From NCBI RefSeq assembly GCF_028368855.1, contig NZ_JAQNCY010000003.1:310001-374000 (forward strand): a stretch of DNA of 64,000 nucleotides, in the 5' to 3' direction. A program made the position numbers and the translations under genes. The notes beneath the pieces are model-generated. The model was not told where the DNA came from. It did no database searches and worked only from the letters and a program-made list of their open reading frames with translations. The stretch comes from Leisingera sp. SS27 (lineage in GTDB: Bacteria > Pseudomonadota > Alphaproteobacteria > Rhodobacterales > Rhodobacteraceae). Of this stretch, positions 1 to 11,459 are shown one piece after another; positions within the stretch are counted from its first letter, which is position 1, and the number at the start of each line of letters is the position of its first letter.

Positions 1-28
1 TGGAATAGTTGAAATAGAGCTTGGCCAT
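1..28 (-). CDS. tdk: Thymidine kinase, N-terminal tip only (partial)
   Basis: The minus strand reads ATG at 28-26 and then encodes MAKLYFNYS before leaving the window. This matches the conserved beginning of bacterial type II thymidine kinases, in which a similar aromatic-rich strand runs into the P-loop (family knowledge). Only nine codons are visible, so no catalytic residue can be checked. The enzyme phosphorylates thymidine in the dTMP salvage pathway. Any short protein with a similar N-terminus is a possible alternative. Confidence 0.55.
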
Positions 29-400
29 GGCGGCGGGTTTACCCGCAAGGGGGCGCCGGGGAAACCGGTTTCTTGGGCGGTGCGGCGGATCAGCCGGGGC
101 GCAGGAAGGCCCCCCGGGGCAGACGCGGCCAGGGTGGAACAAAACCCTTTTTGGCGGCCAACGCCATTTGCCCCGGAGAGCACAAGTTCCGGGCAGACCA
201 ATTACCCTGAAAGGCAGGACGTCACTCACCCATCCTGCTTTGCACTGGACAACAGATGCCAATTGCACCATGTCACTTGCTAAATCCCTGAAAACCTGAG
301 GGATGGATAAGGTATCGCAATTCCTCTACAACTCGGATATGGGAAATTAACTGGTTCGTTCCCCATGGGGGCACGGCGGGTCAAGCCAGGCAGGAAATTT
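29..400. other. Intergenic region between divergent genes
   Basis: About 370 bases separate the leftward tdk start from the rightward HTH-like gene. A short palindrome GCGGGTTTACCCGC lies near 34-47, and the region becomes less GC-rich towards 200-360. Both promoters presumably lie here. No ORF with convincing coding character was seen; the short ORFs that overlap it do not resemble proteins. Confidence 0.5.
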
Positions 401-865
401 ATGGCGGAAATCGGGACGTATCTGAAAAAGCACACCGAGGCGCTGGTCAAGGATGTGGGCATTGAAGCTGCCTGCCAGATCACCGGCAAATCCAAGGCCA
501 CATTGGGCCGGTATTATTCGGACAATGCCGAACATGCCGACCGGTTCATGCCGGTGGATGCGGTAGCCAAGCTGGAAAGCGCGGCCTCCTATCCGCATGT
601 GACTTCGGCGCTGGCGGATCTGAAGAACATCACGCTGTCCTACAATGGCAACGGCAGTGCTGAGGAAACCGGCCGCAGCGGCGGCGTCAATTCGGATGTG
701 ATTGCCCTCAGCCAGCGGTTTGCCCAGCTGATGTGCGAATACCAGGCCGCGATGGAAGACGGCATCATCACCGTCAACGAGGCCAAGCGCCTGTTGCGTG
801 AAACGGTGCTGCTGCAGCAGGTGCTCTTGGACATGAAGCTGCACCTGGAAGAAGAAAGTGCCTGA
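401..865 (+). CDS. Conserved hypothetical protein with HTH-like N-terminus
   Basis: A 154-residue cytoplasmic protein with no signal peptide. Residues of roughly 15-40 ([20 protein letters not shown]) look like a helix-turn-helix of the kind seen in phage CII-like or Cro-like regulators. The C-terminal part is helical, with a heptad-like leucine pattern ([19 protein letters not shown]) that suggests dimerisation. An earlier ATG at 365 would add a basic stretch unlike the rest, so the ATG at 401 is preferred. The stop overlaps the GTG start of the arsH-like gene by 8 bases, so the two are probably translationally coupled. DNA binding is an inference; no named family is recognised with certainty. 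Confidence 0.6.
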   Translation: MAEIGTYLKKHTEALVKDVGIEAACQITGKSKATLGRYYSDNAEHADRFMPVDAVAKLESAASYPHVTSALADLKNITLSYNGNGSAEETGRSGGVNSDVIALSQRFAQLMCEYQAAMEDGIITVNEAKRLLRETVLLQQVLLDMKLHLEEESA

Positions 866-1586
866 CAGCCCTGACTTGAGCGATCTGCCCGGAATAGCGG
901 CGGATCAGCTGCATCCGGCTGACGTGGACTTGCTGGCCGCACCCGGTGATCCGCGCCACCCGCCGCGCATCCTGCTGCTGTACGGCAGCCTGCGCTCGGT
1001 GAGCTACTCCCGCAAGGCCGCAGAAGAGGCGGCGCGGGTGCTGCGCGCCCTGGGCTGTGAGACGCGGATTTTCGACCCGTCCGGCCTGCCGCTGCCCGAC
1101 GATGCGGGCGCTGCGGAGCACCCCAAGGTGGCGGAGCTGCGCGAGCTGGCGGTGTGGTCCGAGGGCATGGTCTGGTCCAGCCCGGAGCGCCACGGCGCAA
1201 TGACCGGCATCATGAAGCTGCAGATCGACTGGCTGCCGCTGTCCCTGCAGGGCGGCATCCGCACCACCCAAGGCAAGACGCTGGCGGTGATGCAGGTGTC
1301 GGGCGGGTCGCAAAGTTTCAATGCCGTCAACCAGATGCGCATCCTCGGCCGCTGGATGCGGATGCTGACAATCCCGAACCAAAGCTCGATCCCCAAGGCC
1401 TGGCTGGAGTTTGAGGAAGGCGAGCGCCTGCCAGACGGCCCGTTCTACCGCCGCCTGGTGGATGTGATGGAAGAACTGGTGAAATTCACCTGGCTGGTGC
1501 GCGGCCGCAAGGCGTACCTGGTGGACCGCTACTCTGAACGGGTGGAGAGCGCGGAAGAGGTGCACAAGCGGGTCTCGCAGAAGTAA
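858..1586 (+). CDS. arsH: ArsH-type NADPH-dependent FMN reductase
   Basis: A 242-residue flavodoxin-fold protein starting with GTG. It carries the ArsH pattern: [17 protein letters not shown] (phosphate-binding loop for FMN) near residue 37, [19 protein letters not shown] near 108, and [23 protein letters not shown] in the C-terminal half. ArsH proteins oxidise trivalent organoarsenicals or act as NADPH:FMN reductases (family knowledge). No arsR, arsC, acr3 or arsB is nearby. Its partner is the overlapping HTH-like gene, so control by arsenic is unproven. A rho-independent terminator follows. Length matches ArsH. Confidence 0.85.
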   Translation: MPDSPDLSDLPGIAADQLHPADVDLLAAPGDPRHPPRILLLYGSLRSVSYSRKAAEEAARVLRALGCETRIFDPSGLPLPDDAGAAEHPKVAELRELAVWSEGMVWSSPERHGAMTGIMKLQIDWLPLSLQGGIRTTQGKTLAVMQVSGGSQSFNAVNQMRILGRWMRMLTIPNQSSIPKAWLEFEEGERLPDGPFYRRLVDVMEELVKFTWLVRGRKAYLVDRYSERVESAEEVHKRVSQK

Positions 1587-1617
1587 GCGGAGCGCGTTTG
1601 CCTGCAACCAGCTTCAC

Positions 1618-1648
1618 AAAGCCCCGGCAGTGCCGGGGCTTCTTTGTT
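1618..1648 (+). terminator. Rho-independent terminator after arsH
   Basis: A perfect 10-bp stem, AGCCCCGGCA / TGCCGGGGCT, with a one-base loop is followed by TCTTTGTTT. It lies 31 bases after the arsH stop. Confidence 0.8.
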
Positions 1649-2086
1649 TGCGGATCATGCCGGGCAGCATGGGAGAGCTGCTTGCCTCTGTGCTCATCCC
1701 ATAGGTGTGGCCGGCGGTTAAGCATTTGGGCGGGCCCGGATGCCGCGCATTAGCGGGTTGTTAAGGCTTGATTGCGCCGTAATTGGGCTGCGGTGTTACC
1801 GGCGGTGCTGGGAAATGCGTGAAACCAGCGAAAACCACGGATTTTCCTCCTAACGAAACAGATCGGATTTTCCCGTGTTTTTCGGGGTTTTTTCCGAAAT
1901 TTGAGGGCACCCGTTAAGTAAATAAGGGGTTTACACGCAGCGGCAGCGGCAAAACAACCGCCTGTTAAGACACTGGTAACCCTGTCTTATTTTGCACATC
2001 TTTCTGCCTGCACGGCACCGCAGCAGGCCCCATTCCAGCCTCACAGCTCACCGACATTGGCAATGTGGGAATATGGAGTGAGTGAG
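1649..2086. other. Long intergenic region before the serine protease
   Basis: About 440 bases without a convincing ORF on either strand. It is less GC-rich than the flanks. Near 1873-1893 a small CCCG/CGGG hairpin is followed by six Ts, which looks like a weak terminator and could end a short RNA. Around 1915-1935 there is AT-rich sequence that could hold the promoter of the protease. No confirmed element. Confidence 0.35.
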
Positions 2087-2806
2087 ATGAAACGACTGCT
2101 TGGATTCGCCGCCGCCATCGCCATCGCCAGCGTCTGCAACGCAGGCAGCGCCGCCGCAGGGGGGCAGGGGGCCGCAGTGCACACGGTTCCGGGCTGGCAG
2201 GCAGTGGGCCGTCTGAATATCGGCGGCAGGGCCATGTGCACCGCCACGCTGATTGCACCGGATCTGGTGCTGACGGCGGCCCATTGCATGTTTGACATCC
2301 GCCATGGCCGCAAGGTGAACCCGCGCAGCATCAAGTTTGAGGCGGGCCTCAACGGCCGCCAGTCCACCGCAGCGCGTAAGGTGGCCAAAGCGGTGATCCA
2401 TCCCGGCTACCGCCATGGCCAGACCAGTCAGTTCCAGACCGGCACCGACATCGCCGTGCTGCGGCTGGACCGGGCCATCAGCGGCGATGTCATCCGCCCG
2501 CTGTCGCTGGCCGCGGCCCCGCAAAAGGGCGCGCAGGTGGACGTGATGTCCTATTCCCACAACCATGCCACCTCACCCCGGCTGCAAAGTGCCTGCCAGG
2601 TGATCGCCGCACGCCAGGCCTCGGTTATCACCACCTGCCGGGTCGATTTCGGAGCCTCCGGCTCGCCGGTGCTGCAAACCCGTCCGGGGCGGCTGCCAAA
2701 GCTTGTGTCGGTGATTTCCTCCAAGGCGCGGATGAGCGGCCGGGGCGTATCGCTGGCTGCACCGCTGGGCCATGAGCTGCAAGCGCTGATGCGGGAGGCG
2801 GGGTGA
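2087..2806 (+). CDS. Secreted trypsin-like serine protease
   Basis: A 239-residue protein with a Sec-type signal peptide (MKRLLGFAAAIAIASVCNAG, cleavage near the following AAA). The chymotrypsin-fold triad is visible: His66 in LTAAHC, Asp121 in GTDIAVLRL and Ser191 in GASGSP. The Cys pair beside His66 (C51, C67) and a second pair (C170, C184) could form disulfides. The protein should act in the periplasm or outside the cell. The usual GDSGG is altered to GASGS, so the Asp before the nucleophile is missing and zymogen-type activation may differ. The start at 2087 is preferred over an upstream in-frame codon at 2057 because the signal peptide begins there and a GGAGTGAGTGAG purine stretch precedes it. 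It is a single-gene unit with its own terminator. Confidence 0.85.
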   Translation: MKRLLGFAAAIAIASVCNAGSAAAGGQGAAVHTVPGWQAVGRLNIGGRAMCTATLIAPDLVLTAAHCMFDIRHGRKVNPRSIKFEAGLNGRQSTAARKVAKAVIHPGYRHGQTSQFQTGTDIAVLRLDRAISGDVIRPLSLAAAPQKGAQVDVMSYSHNHATSPRLQSACQVIAARQASVITTCRVDFGASGSPVLQTRPGRLPKLVSVISSKARMSGRGVSLAAPLGHELQALMREAG

Positions 2807-2857
2807 GGCGGGTCATTCCCCGGTCCGGACCGGGCTGATCCGCACGTGAACAGCAAA

Positions 2858-2884
2858 AAAGCCCCGGTACTTCCCGGGGCTTTA
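2858..2884 (+). terminator. Rho-independent terminator after the protease gene
   Basis: AAAGCCCCGG and CCGGGGCTTT form a strong stem around a short loop. The T-run is short on the plus side, but the element sits between two convergent genes and could serve both. Confidence 0.7.
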
Positions 2885-2885
2885 C

Positions 2886-3059
2886 TCACTTCTCTTTGCG
2901 AACACCTTTGAAAGGTGTCTTGCTGGACGTTTTCTGATCCATGAAACGGCCAGTCTTTGTGTCGCGTTTAACCCAGTTTCCGTTGGGAGCTTGGGTTTGA
3001 GAGCGGCCACGAACAGCTCCGATACGTTTGCCGTCGCCTTTGGGAGGATTTGTTGCCAT
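2886..3059 (-). CDS. Small basic protein, unknown function
   Basis: A 57-residue ORF read from ATG at 3059 to TGA at 2886. It starts MATNPPKGDGKRIGAV and ends TPFKGVRKEK. It is rich in Lys, Arg and Gly, has no membrane segment, and contains the motif WVKRDTKTGRFMD. Small proteins of this form recur in bacterial genomes (recalled resemblance, unnamed family). It begins 5 bases after the DUF3892-like ORF, so the two form a probable two-gene operon. Composition is more AT-rich than the neighbours, which suggests acquisition. The basic character would allow nucleic-acid binding, but that is a guess. Confidence 0.6.
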   Translation of the reverse strand: MATNPPKGDGKRIGAVRGRSQTQAPNGNWVKRDTKTGRFMDQKTSSKTPFKGVRKEK

Positions 3060-3064
3060 GATTG

Positions 3065-3286
3065 TTACCTCGTGTGGCAGCTCCTATTGCACCAGTAGCA
3101 ACCATCTGAGGGCGCGTAACCACGGATGCGAGCATCATTGATCGCGTCTTGGCACGTGTTGTGCCAGCCAAGATCGATGCGGTTTTCGGGTTGCGGAGGA
3201 TAGGGGCAAGAGTTGTTGTCGACGTGAACTTCATGAACCCCGTCTGATTGAGCATTTCTGTTCACATAGTATCTTTGCACAGCCAT
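3065..3286 (-). CDS. DUF3892-like small cysteine protein
   Basis: A 73-residue protein starting MAVQRYYVNRNAQSDGVHEV and ending with DGCYWCNRSCHTR. The YYVNxNAQ beginning, the central HEVH and the terminal C-x2-C-x3-CH cluster fit the DUF3892 family (recognition from memory). The Cys and His residues could bind a metal, but this is not shown. A GAAAGG purine stretch lies upstream of the ATG at 3286. Codon use is AT-richer than the surrounding core genes. It is followed after 5 bases by the 57-residue basic ORF. Function of the family is unknown. Confidence 0.65.
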   Translation of the reverse strand: MAVQRYYVNRNAQSDGVHEVHVDNNSCPYPPQPENRIDLGWHNTCQDAINDARIRGYAPSDGCYWCNRSCHTR

Positions 3287-3658
3287 CTGATAGGCCTTTC
3301 TTCATCATTATAAACGAAGGCCATCTTGACTGTACCTGCCCAAGTAGTATTCACTTGGGTTGCAAACCGGGTACTTCCGCGATGACCTTCCGGTGATTGC
3401 TGATCCTTGGATTGGCGCCGTCGAAGTCTGCACACTTCGACGGCGTTTCGAATCCAGAGATGTCATACCAGATATGGTTGACGCTTGTTAGGTGCATGTC
3501 AAGAGGGATGCGCACAGATTCTGCCATATTTGCAGAAGATCTCGTGTTACCCACAGTGTATTCCACAAGATTGTGTGTTCGTCAACAATTATTCGCAACT
3601 GAATGCTAGCGAAACCAACGAAATGTAGTGTCCCTATTGGGCTTTCGTCGCAGATATA
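3287..3658. other. AT-richer intergenic region with a 12-bp hairpin
   Basis: About 370 bases between the small gene pair and the carB terminator. At 3416-3445 a 12-bp stem (CGCCGTCGAAGT / ACTTCGACGGCG) encloses a 6-base loop. It has no T-run, so it is not a simple terminator. Two overlapping ORFs of about 70 codons cover the region on opposite strands; neither resembles a known protein and both may be chance or remnants. Confidence 0.45.
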
Positions 3659-3686
3659 GAAAACCCCGAGGAAACCCTCGGGGCAT
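3659..3686 (-). terminator. Rho-independent terminator of carB
   Basis: On the minus strand an 8-bp stem (CCCCGAGG / CCTCGGGG) is followed by TTTTC. It lies about 40 bases past the carB stop. Confidence 0.75.
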
Positions 3687-3721
3687 TCAAAGTTGCTGAT
3701 GCCATGGGGAAACGCCGTAGG

Positions 3722-7078
<3,357 letters not shown>

Positions 7079-7279
7079 GGCAGGCTTCCTTTGGTTTTTC
7101 GCGCGAGCAGGCTTTGAATCACGGGCGCTGGCGTGCGCCCAAATTGTCCTGCGTTATAGGGACCGCGCCGAAAGGTTCAAGGGGTATCGGAAACGGAATT
7201 GGAAATGCCGCATCCACCCCTTTTGTTCGCATAGCGAACAGATATATGTGGGGGCAAGAAACTCGCGGAGATTTTTTCA

Positions 7280-8491
7280 GTGCGGATTCGCTTTGACCGG
7301 GGGCCCAAGGGGGCTGGCACATGCTTTGACCAGCCGCTGCGCGTGATCCGCGCGGACGGGGTGGAAGAGGTGCCTGCCGCGCTGGCGGCGCTGGATGCGG
7401 CGCGGGACGCCGGCCATTGGCTGGCGGGCTATGCGTCTTACGAGCTGGGCTATGCGCTGGAGCCGAAACTGGCGGGGCGGATGCCAGAAGGGCGGCGGTT
7501 GCCGCTGATTTGCTTTGGGGTTTATGCAGAACCGCAGCCGCAAAACACCGAGGGCAGCGCCCGGCCCGGCGGGGTGGAAGCGAAGCGCCCGCCCCGTGGG
7601 GGGCGGGACGGGCGCTGCCCGGCCTATCGGCCGGGCGATGCAGGATTGGAGGGCATCACCCCGCGCTGGACCTTTGACCGTTACGCCGAAGCCTTCGGCG
7701 AAGTGAATCGCAATATTGGCAAGGGCGACATTTATCAGGCCAACCTGACCTTCCCGATTGATGCGGACGCCTATGGCACCGCCGAAGAGCTCTATGCCGC
7801 ACTGCAAGCCAAGCAGGCGGTCGGCTACGGCGCATTGGTCCAGCAGGACGGCCTGCCGGACCTGTTGTCGCGCTCGCCGGAGCTGTTCTTCCGCACCGGG
7901 GCGGAGGGCGTGATCGAAACCCGCCCGATGAAGGGCACTCAGCCGCGCAGCGACGATCCGGTCGAGGACGCCCGCCGCCGCGACTTCCTGCGCCAGGATG
8001 AGAAGAACCGCGCCGAAAACCTGATGATCGTCGACCTCTTGCGCAATGACATCAGCCGCGTGGCACAGACGGGCTCGGTGCAAGTGCCGGAGCTGTTTGC
8101 GGTCGAGAGCTATGCCACCGTTCATCAGATGGTCTCGCTGGTTCGGGCGAAACTGCGGCCCGATGCCGGCCTGGCAGAGATCTTTGCGGCACTTTTCCCC
8201 TGCGGATCCATTACCGGCGCGCCCAAGATCCGGTCGATGGAGATCCTGGCAGATCTGGAACCCTGGGCGCGCGACATTTATTGCGGCACCATCGGCTGGG
8301 CGGCGCCGGATGGATCGTCCGAGTTCAACGTGGCCATCCGCACCCTGATGCTGGAAGAGGGGCGCGCGACGCTCAACGTGGGCGGCGGCGTGGTCTGGGA
8401 CAGCACCGCGGAATCGGAATATGAGGAAGCCCTATGGAAAGCCCGGTTCGCCCGCGTGACGCCATCCAGAACGATCCCGCTTTCCGCCTGA
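7280..8491 (+). CDS. pabB: Aminodeoxychorismate synthase component I, with an in-frame repeat insertion
   Basis: A 403-residue chorismate-binding enzyme that forms 4-amino-4-deoxychorismate for folate synthesis. Typical motifs are GDIYQANLTFP near residue 150, RPMKGTQPR near 217, ENLMIVDLLRND near 248 and PCGSITGAPK near 311. The start is GTG at 7280 with a CGGAG stretch 9 bases upstream. The coding sequence contains a copy of a dispersed palindromic repeat at 7550-7636 (about residues 91-119), which encodes Gly, Arg and Pro-rich sequence between the N-terminal domain and the catalytic domain. The 3' end overlaps pabC by 58 bases. The core motifs are intact, so the insertion is probably tolerated in a surface loop (inference). 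Confidence 0.93.
   Translation: MRIRFDRGPKGAGTCFDQPLRVIRADGVEEVPAALAALDAARDAGHWLAGYASYELGYALEPKLAGRMPEGRRLPLICFGVYAEPQPQNTEGSARPGGVEAKRPPRGGRDGRCPAYRPGDAGLEGITPRWTFDRYAEAFGEVNRNIGKGDIYQANLTFPIDADAYGTAEELYAALQAKQAVGYGALVQQDGLPDLLSRSPELFFRTGAEGVIETRPMKGTQPRSDDPVEDARRRDFLRQDEKNRAENLMIVDLLRNDISRVAQTGSVQVPELFAVESYATVHQMVSLVRAKLRPDAGLAEIFAALFPCGSITGAPKIRSMEILADLEPWARDIYCGTIGWAAPDGSSEFNVAIRTLMLEEGRATLNVGGGVVWDSTAESEYEEALWKARFARVTPSRTIPLSA
7550..7636 (+). repeat. Dispersed palindromic repeat, copy A (inside pabB)
   Basis: An 87-base GC-rich element made of nested inverted repeats. It includes GGAAGCGAAGCGCCCGCCCC, then GGGGCGGGACGGGCGCTGCC, and ends in a GCCCGGC...GCCGGGC hairpin. It is almost identical, apart from one missing base and a few changes in the last hairpin, to the reverse complement of 61044-61131. 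It is related in architecture to 50615-50707 and 20995-21043. Its 87 bases equal 29 codons, so pabB stays in frame. Confidence 0.85.
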
Positions 8492-9087
8492 TCGAGACGC
8501 TGGGCTGGCATCCAGGGCAGGGGTTCCGGCACCTGCAGCCGCATCTGGCCCGGATGGGGCGCAGTGCGGCGGCGTTTGGCATTGCCTTTGATCCTGATGA
8601 GGCACGGGCGGTTCTGGCCGGGGCCGCCGGAGATGCACCGCTGCGATGCCGGCTGACGCTGGATGCGGCCGGCCAATTGGAGCTTGCCTCAGCCCCGCTG
8701 GGCAGCACGCCTTCCGTATGGCGCCTCGGCATCGCGGACACCCGGCTGGACGCGGATGACATGTGGCTGCAGCACAAGACGACCCGCCGTGCGCTGTATG
8801 ACACCGCGCGAGCGGAGCTGCCGGATGGCGTGGACGAACTGCTGTTCCTGAACCAGCGCGGCGAGGTTTGCGAGGGCACCATCACCAACCTGTTTGTGAC
8901 CCGCGCGGATGGCCGGATGGTCACGCCGCAGCTTTCTTGCGGCCTGCTGCCGGGCATTCAGCGGCAGGTGCTGCTGGAGAACGGTCAGTGCCAAGAGGCC
9001 GTGCTGCGCCTTGAGGACCTGAAGGGGGCAAAAGCCATTTATATGGGTAACTCCCTGCGCGGGCTGATCCCGGCACGGCTGGTGTAA
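8434..9087 (+). CDS. pabC: Aminodeoxychorismate lyase / fold-type IV aminotransferase-like protein
   Basis: A 217-residue PLP enzyme of fold type IV. Lys115 in LQHKTTRR is the expected Schiff-base lysine, and Glu147 in EGTITN is the conserved cofactor-binding residue. In pathway terms it would cleave aminodeoxychorismate to 4-aminobenzoate and pyruvate, completing the step begun by PabB. The ATG lies within the 3' end of pabB (58-base overlap), so the two are translationally coupled. It is shorter than branched-chain aminotransferases, which fits PabC-like proteins. Confidence 0.85.
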   Translation: MESPVRPRDAIQNDPAFRLIETLGWHPGQGFRHLQPHLARMGRSAAAFGIAFDPDEARAVLAGAAGDAPLRCRLTLDAAGQLELASAPLGSTPSVWRLGIADTRLDADDMWLQHKTTRRALYDTARAELPDGVDELLFLNQRGEVCEGTITNLFVTRADGRMVTPQLSCGLLPGIQRQVLLENGQCQEAVLRLEDLKGAKAIYMGNSLRGLIPARLV

Positions 9088-9336
9088 CGGGGCCGGCCCA
9101 GGCAGGGCGCTCCCGCGGACAAGAGGCCCTCCGGCTGGCGCCGGCAGGCCTTTGCCCTTTGGGCCCGGCAGCGCACCTCACGGTGCGCTGCACGCCGCGC
9201 CGTTGGCGCGGCGCCCGGCCCAACGCTTCCCGGCCGATCGCGCCAGCGATGGGGCCCGCAAGGGGCGGGAGATCCCAGATAGCGTAGGGAACCGCCGGTT
9301 TCAGGCGTTCGTCTGCGCCGAAATGGCCCTGTTTGC
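9088..9336. other. GC-rich intergenic region with palindromes
   Basis: About 250 bases after pabC packed with inverted repeats, for example GCAGCGCACC...GGTGCGCTGC at 9169-9190 and GCCGCGCC...GGCGCGGC at 9194-9213. No coding character is evident. The palindromes may terminate the pabBC transcript, although no T-run follows. Confidence 0.5.
9188..9226 (-). repeat. GTTGGGC-type palindromic repeat, copy 1
   Basis: Read on the minus strand it is GCGTTGGGCCGGGC followed by a GCGCCGCGCC / GGCGCGGCG hairpin. The layout GTTGGGC plus a short GC hairpin recurs at 16247-16282 and 48024-48059. Similarity outside the core is low. Confidence 0.4.
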
Positions 9337-9365
9337 TTGACAAGCGGCCTGCAACCTTGTGTACC
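9337..9365 (+). promoter_or_regulatory. Putative sigma-70 type promoter of aspS
   Basis: A perfect -35 hexamer TTGACA at 9337-9342 is followed, after 17 bases, by TGTACC at 9360-9365 as a poor -10. It lies about 87 bases before the aspS ATG. The assignment rests on the -35 match and spacing only. Confidence 0.45.
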
Positions 9366-9451
9366 ACCCCGGACGAATTCCGCGCCCTTTTGCGCATTTC
9401 CCGAATGACGGTCCCCAAGGACCCGCGACCCGCATAACGAAAGGCCGAGCC

Positions 9452-11236
9452 ATGCACGCCTACCGCAGCCACACCTGCGCCGAACTGAACAAATCCAACG
9501 TCGGTGAAACCGTCCGCCTGTCGGGCTGGGTCCACCGCGTCCGCGACCACGGCGGCCTGTTGTTCATCGACCTGCGCGACCACTACGGCGTCACTCAGGT
9601 CATGGCTGACCCGGACAGCCCGGTCTTTGCCGAGATCGAGAAGGTCCGCAGCGAATGGTGCATCCGCATCGACGGCAACGTCATGGCCCGCGACGAGTCC
9701 CTGGTGAACCCGAAAATCTCCACTGGCGAGATCGAGGTCTTCATCCGCGACATCGAAATCCTGGGCAAATCCGAGGAACTGCCGCTGATGGTCTTCGGCG
9801 AGCAGGAATACCCCGAGGAAACCCGCCTGCGCTACCGTTACCTGGATCTGCGGCGCGAGAAGATGCAGCGTAACATGGTGCTGCGCTCCAACATGATCCA
9901 GTCGATCCGCAAGCGGATGTGGGACATCGGCTTCAACGAATACCAGACCCCGATCATCACCGCGTCGTCGCCCGAAGGCGCGCGCGACTTCCTGGTGCCG
10001 TCGCGCCTGCATCCGGGCAAGTTCTATGCGCTGCCGCAGGCGCCGCAGCAGTTCAAGCAGCTGATGATGGTCTCGGGTTTTGACAAATACTTCCAGATCG
10101 CGCCCTGCTTCCGCGACGAAGACCCGCGCGCCGACCGTTCGCCTGCGGACTTCTACCAGCTGGATATGGAAATGTCCTTTGTCACCCAGCAGGACGTGTT
10201 TGACACCATCGCGCCGGTGATGGCGGGCGTGTTTGAGGAATTCGGGCAGGGCCGCAAGGTGGACGCCGCCGCCGACTGGCCGCAGATCTCCTACAAGGAT
10301 GCCGCCAAATGGTACGGCACCGACAAGCCGGATCTGCGGAACCCGATCAAGATGCAGGACTGCTCCGAGCATTTCCGCGGGTCCGGTTTCGCGATCTTCG
10401 CAAATCTCTTGGAAAACGAAGGCACCGAAATCCGCGCCATTCCGGCACCGACCGGCGGCTCGCGCAAGTTCTGCGACCGGATGAACAAGTTTGCCCAGGG
10501 CGAAGGCCTGCCGGGCATGGGCTATATCTTCTGGCGCGACCAGGGCGAGGGCATCGAGGCCGCTGGCCCGCTGGCCAAGAACATCGGCCCCGAGCGCACC
10601 GAGGCGATCCGTCAGCAGCTGGGCCTGGGCGTCGGTGATGCGGCCTTCTTCCTGGGCGGTAAGCCGAAGGCGTTTGAAGGCGTCGCAGGCAAGGCCCGCA
10701 CCGTCATCGGCGAGGAGCTGGGCCTCATCGATAAAGACCGCTTTGCCTTTGCCTGGATCGTCGACTTCCCGATCTACGAAAAGGATGAGGAAACCGGCAA
10801 GATCGATTTCGAGCACAACCCGTTCTCGATGCCGCAAGGCGGCATGGACGCGCTGTTGTCCGACCCGCTGGCGGTCAAGGGCTACCAGTACGATCTCGCC
10901 TGCAACGGCTATGAGCTGGTTTCGGGCGCGATCCGGAACCACAAGCCGGAGATCATGTTCAAGGCCTTTGAAATTGCAGGTTATGGCAAGGAAGAGGTTG
11001 AGAAGCGTTTTGGCGGCATGGTCAACGCGTTCCAGTACGGCGCCCCGCCGCACGGCGGCTGCGCGGCCGGCATCGACCGCATGGTGATGCTGCTGGCCGA
11101 TGAGGCGAACATCCGCGAGGTCATCATGTTCCCGATGAACCAGCGCGCCGAAGACCTGATGATGTCGGCACCAAGCGAGCCGCTGAGCGAGCAGCTGATG
11201 GAGCTGGGCCTGCGCGTGATCCCGCAGGACCAGTAA
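9452..11236 (+). CDS. aspS: Aspartyl-tRNA synthetase
   Basis: A 594-residue class II aminoacyl-tRNA synthetase. The N-terminal OB-fold anticodon-binding domain (residues 1-110) contains [20 protein letters not shown]. Class II motif 2 is seen as [11 protein letters not shown] near residue 224 and motif 3 as [10 protein letters not shown] near 535. The bacterial GAD insertion domain lies between. The ATG at 9452 is chosen because the upstream in-frame extension from 9359 is unlike any synthetase N-terminus. Alphaproteobacterial AspRS is often non-discriminating and also charges tRNA-Asn; that cannot be decided here. Confidence 0.97.
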   Translation: MHAYRSHTCAELNKSNVGETVRLSGWVHRVRDHGGLLFIDLRDHYGVTQVMADPDSPVFAEIEKVRSEWCIRIDGNVMARDESLVNPKISTGEIEVFIRDIEILGKSEELPLMVFGEQEYPEETRLRYRYLDLRREKMQRNMVLRSNMIQSIRKRMWDIGFNEYQTPIITASSPEGARDFLVPSRLHPGKFYALPQAPQQFKQLMMVSGFDKYFQIAPCFRDEDPRADRSPADFYQLDMEMSFVTQQDVFDTIAPVMAGVFEEFGQGRKVDAAADWPQISYKDAAKWYGTDKPDLRNPIKMQDCSEHFRGSGFAIFANLLENEGTEIRAIPAPTGGSRKFCDRMNKFAQGEGLPGMGYIFWRDQGEGIEAAGPLAKNIGPERTEAIRQQLGLGVGDAAFFLGGKPKAFEGVAGKARTVIGEELGLIDKDRFAFAWIVDFPIYEKDEETGKIDFEHNPFSMPQGGMDALLSDPLAVKGYQYDLACNGYELVSGAIRNHKPEIMFKAFEIAGYGKEEVEKRFGGMVNAFQYGAPPHGGCAAGIDRMVMLLADEANIREVIMFPMNQRAEDLMMSAPSEPLSEQLMELGLRVIPQDQ

Positions 11237-11255
11237 CCGCCGCAAGAGTATTGCA

Positions 11256-11286
11256 GAGGCCCGGGCATATGCCTGGGCCTTTTTGC
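11256..11286 (+). terminator. Rho-independent terminator after aspS
   Basis: AGGCCCGGGC-AT-ATGCCTGGGCCT forms a near-perfect stem followed by TTTTT, 20 bases past the stop. Confidence 0.85.
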
Positions 11287-11459
11287 TTTGAAGGAGGCCG
11301 CGCTGCGGAAACGCGCTGCGGGATTTGCTTTCCGGAAAAGGTGCAGAACAGGCGACGGAACACGCAGAATCCTGCGTACCATAAGAGATTCACCTGTGGA
11401 CGAGGGCGGCGTTGCCTTAACCTGCAGGAGGGAAGGCAGTTCAGGGAGAAAGCAGGGCA

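Noticed and set aside
3351-3609. Two overlapping ORFs of about 70 codons in the gap before carB
   Set aside because: They overlap on opposite strands, lack ribosome sites and resemble nothing. They may be remnants.
8921-11245. 774-codon minus-strand frame opposite aspS
   Set aside because: Antisense of aspS with no protein-like motifs.
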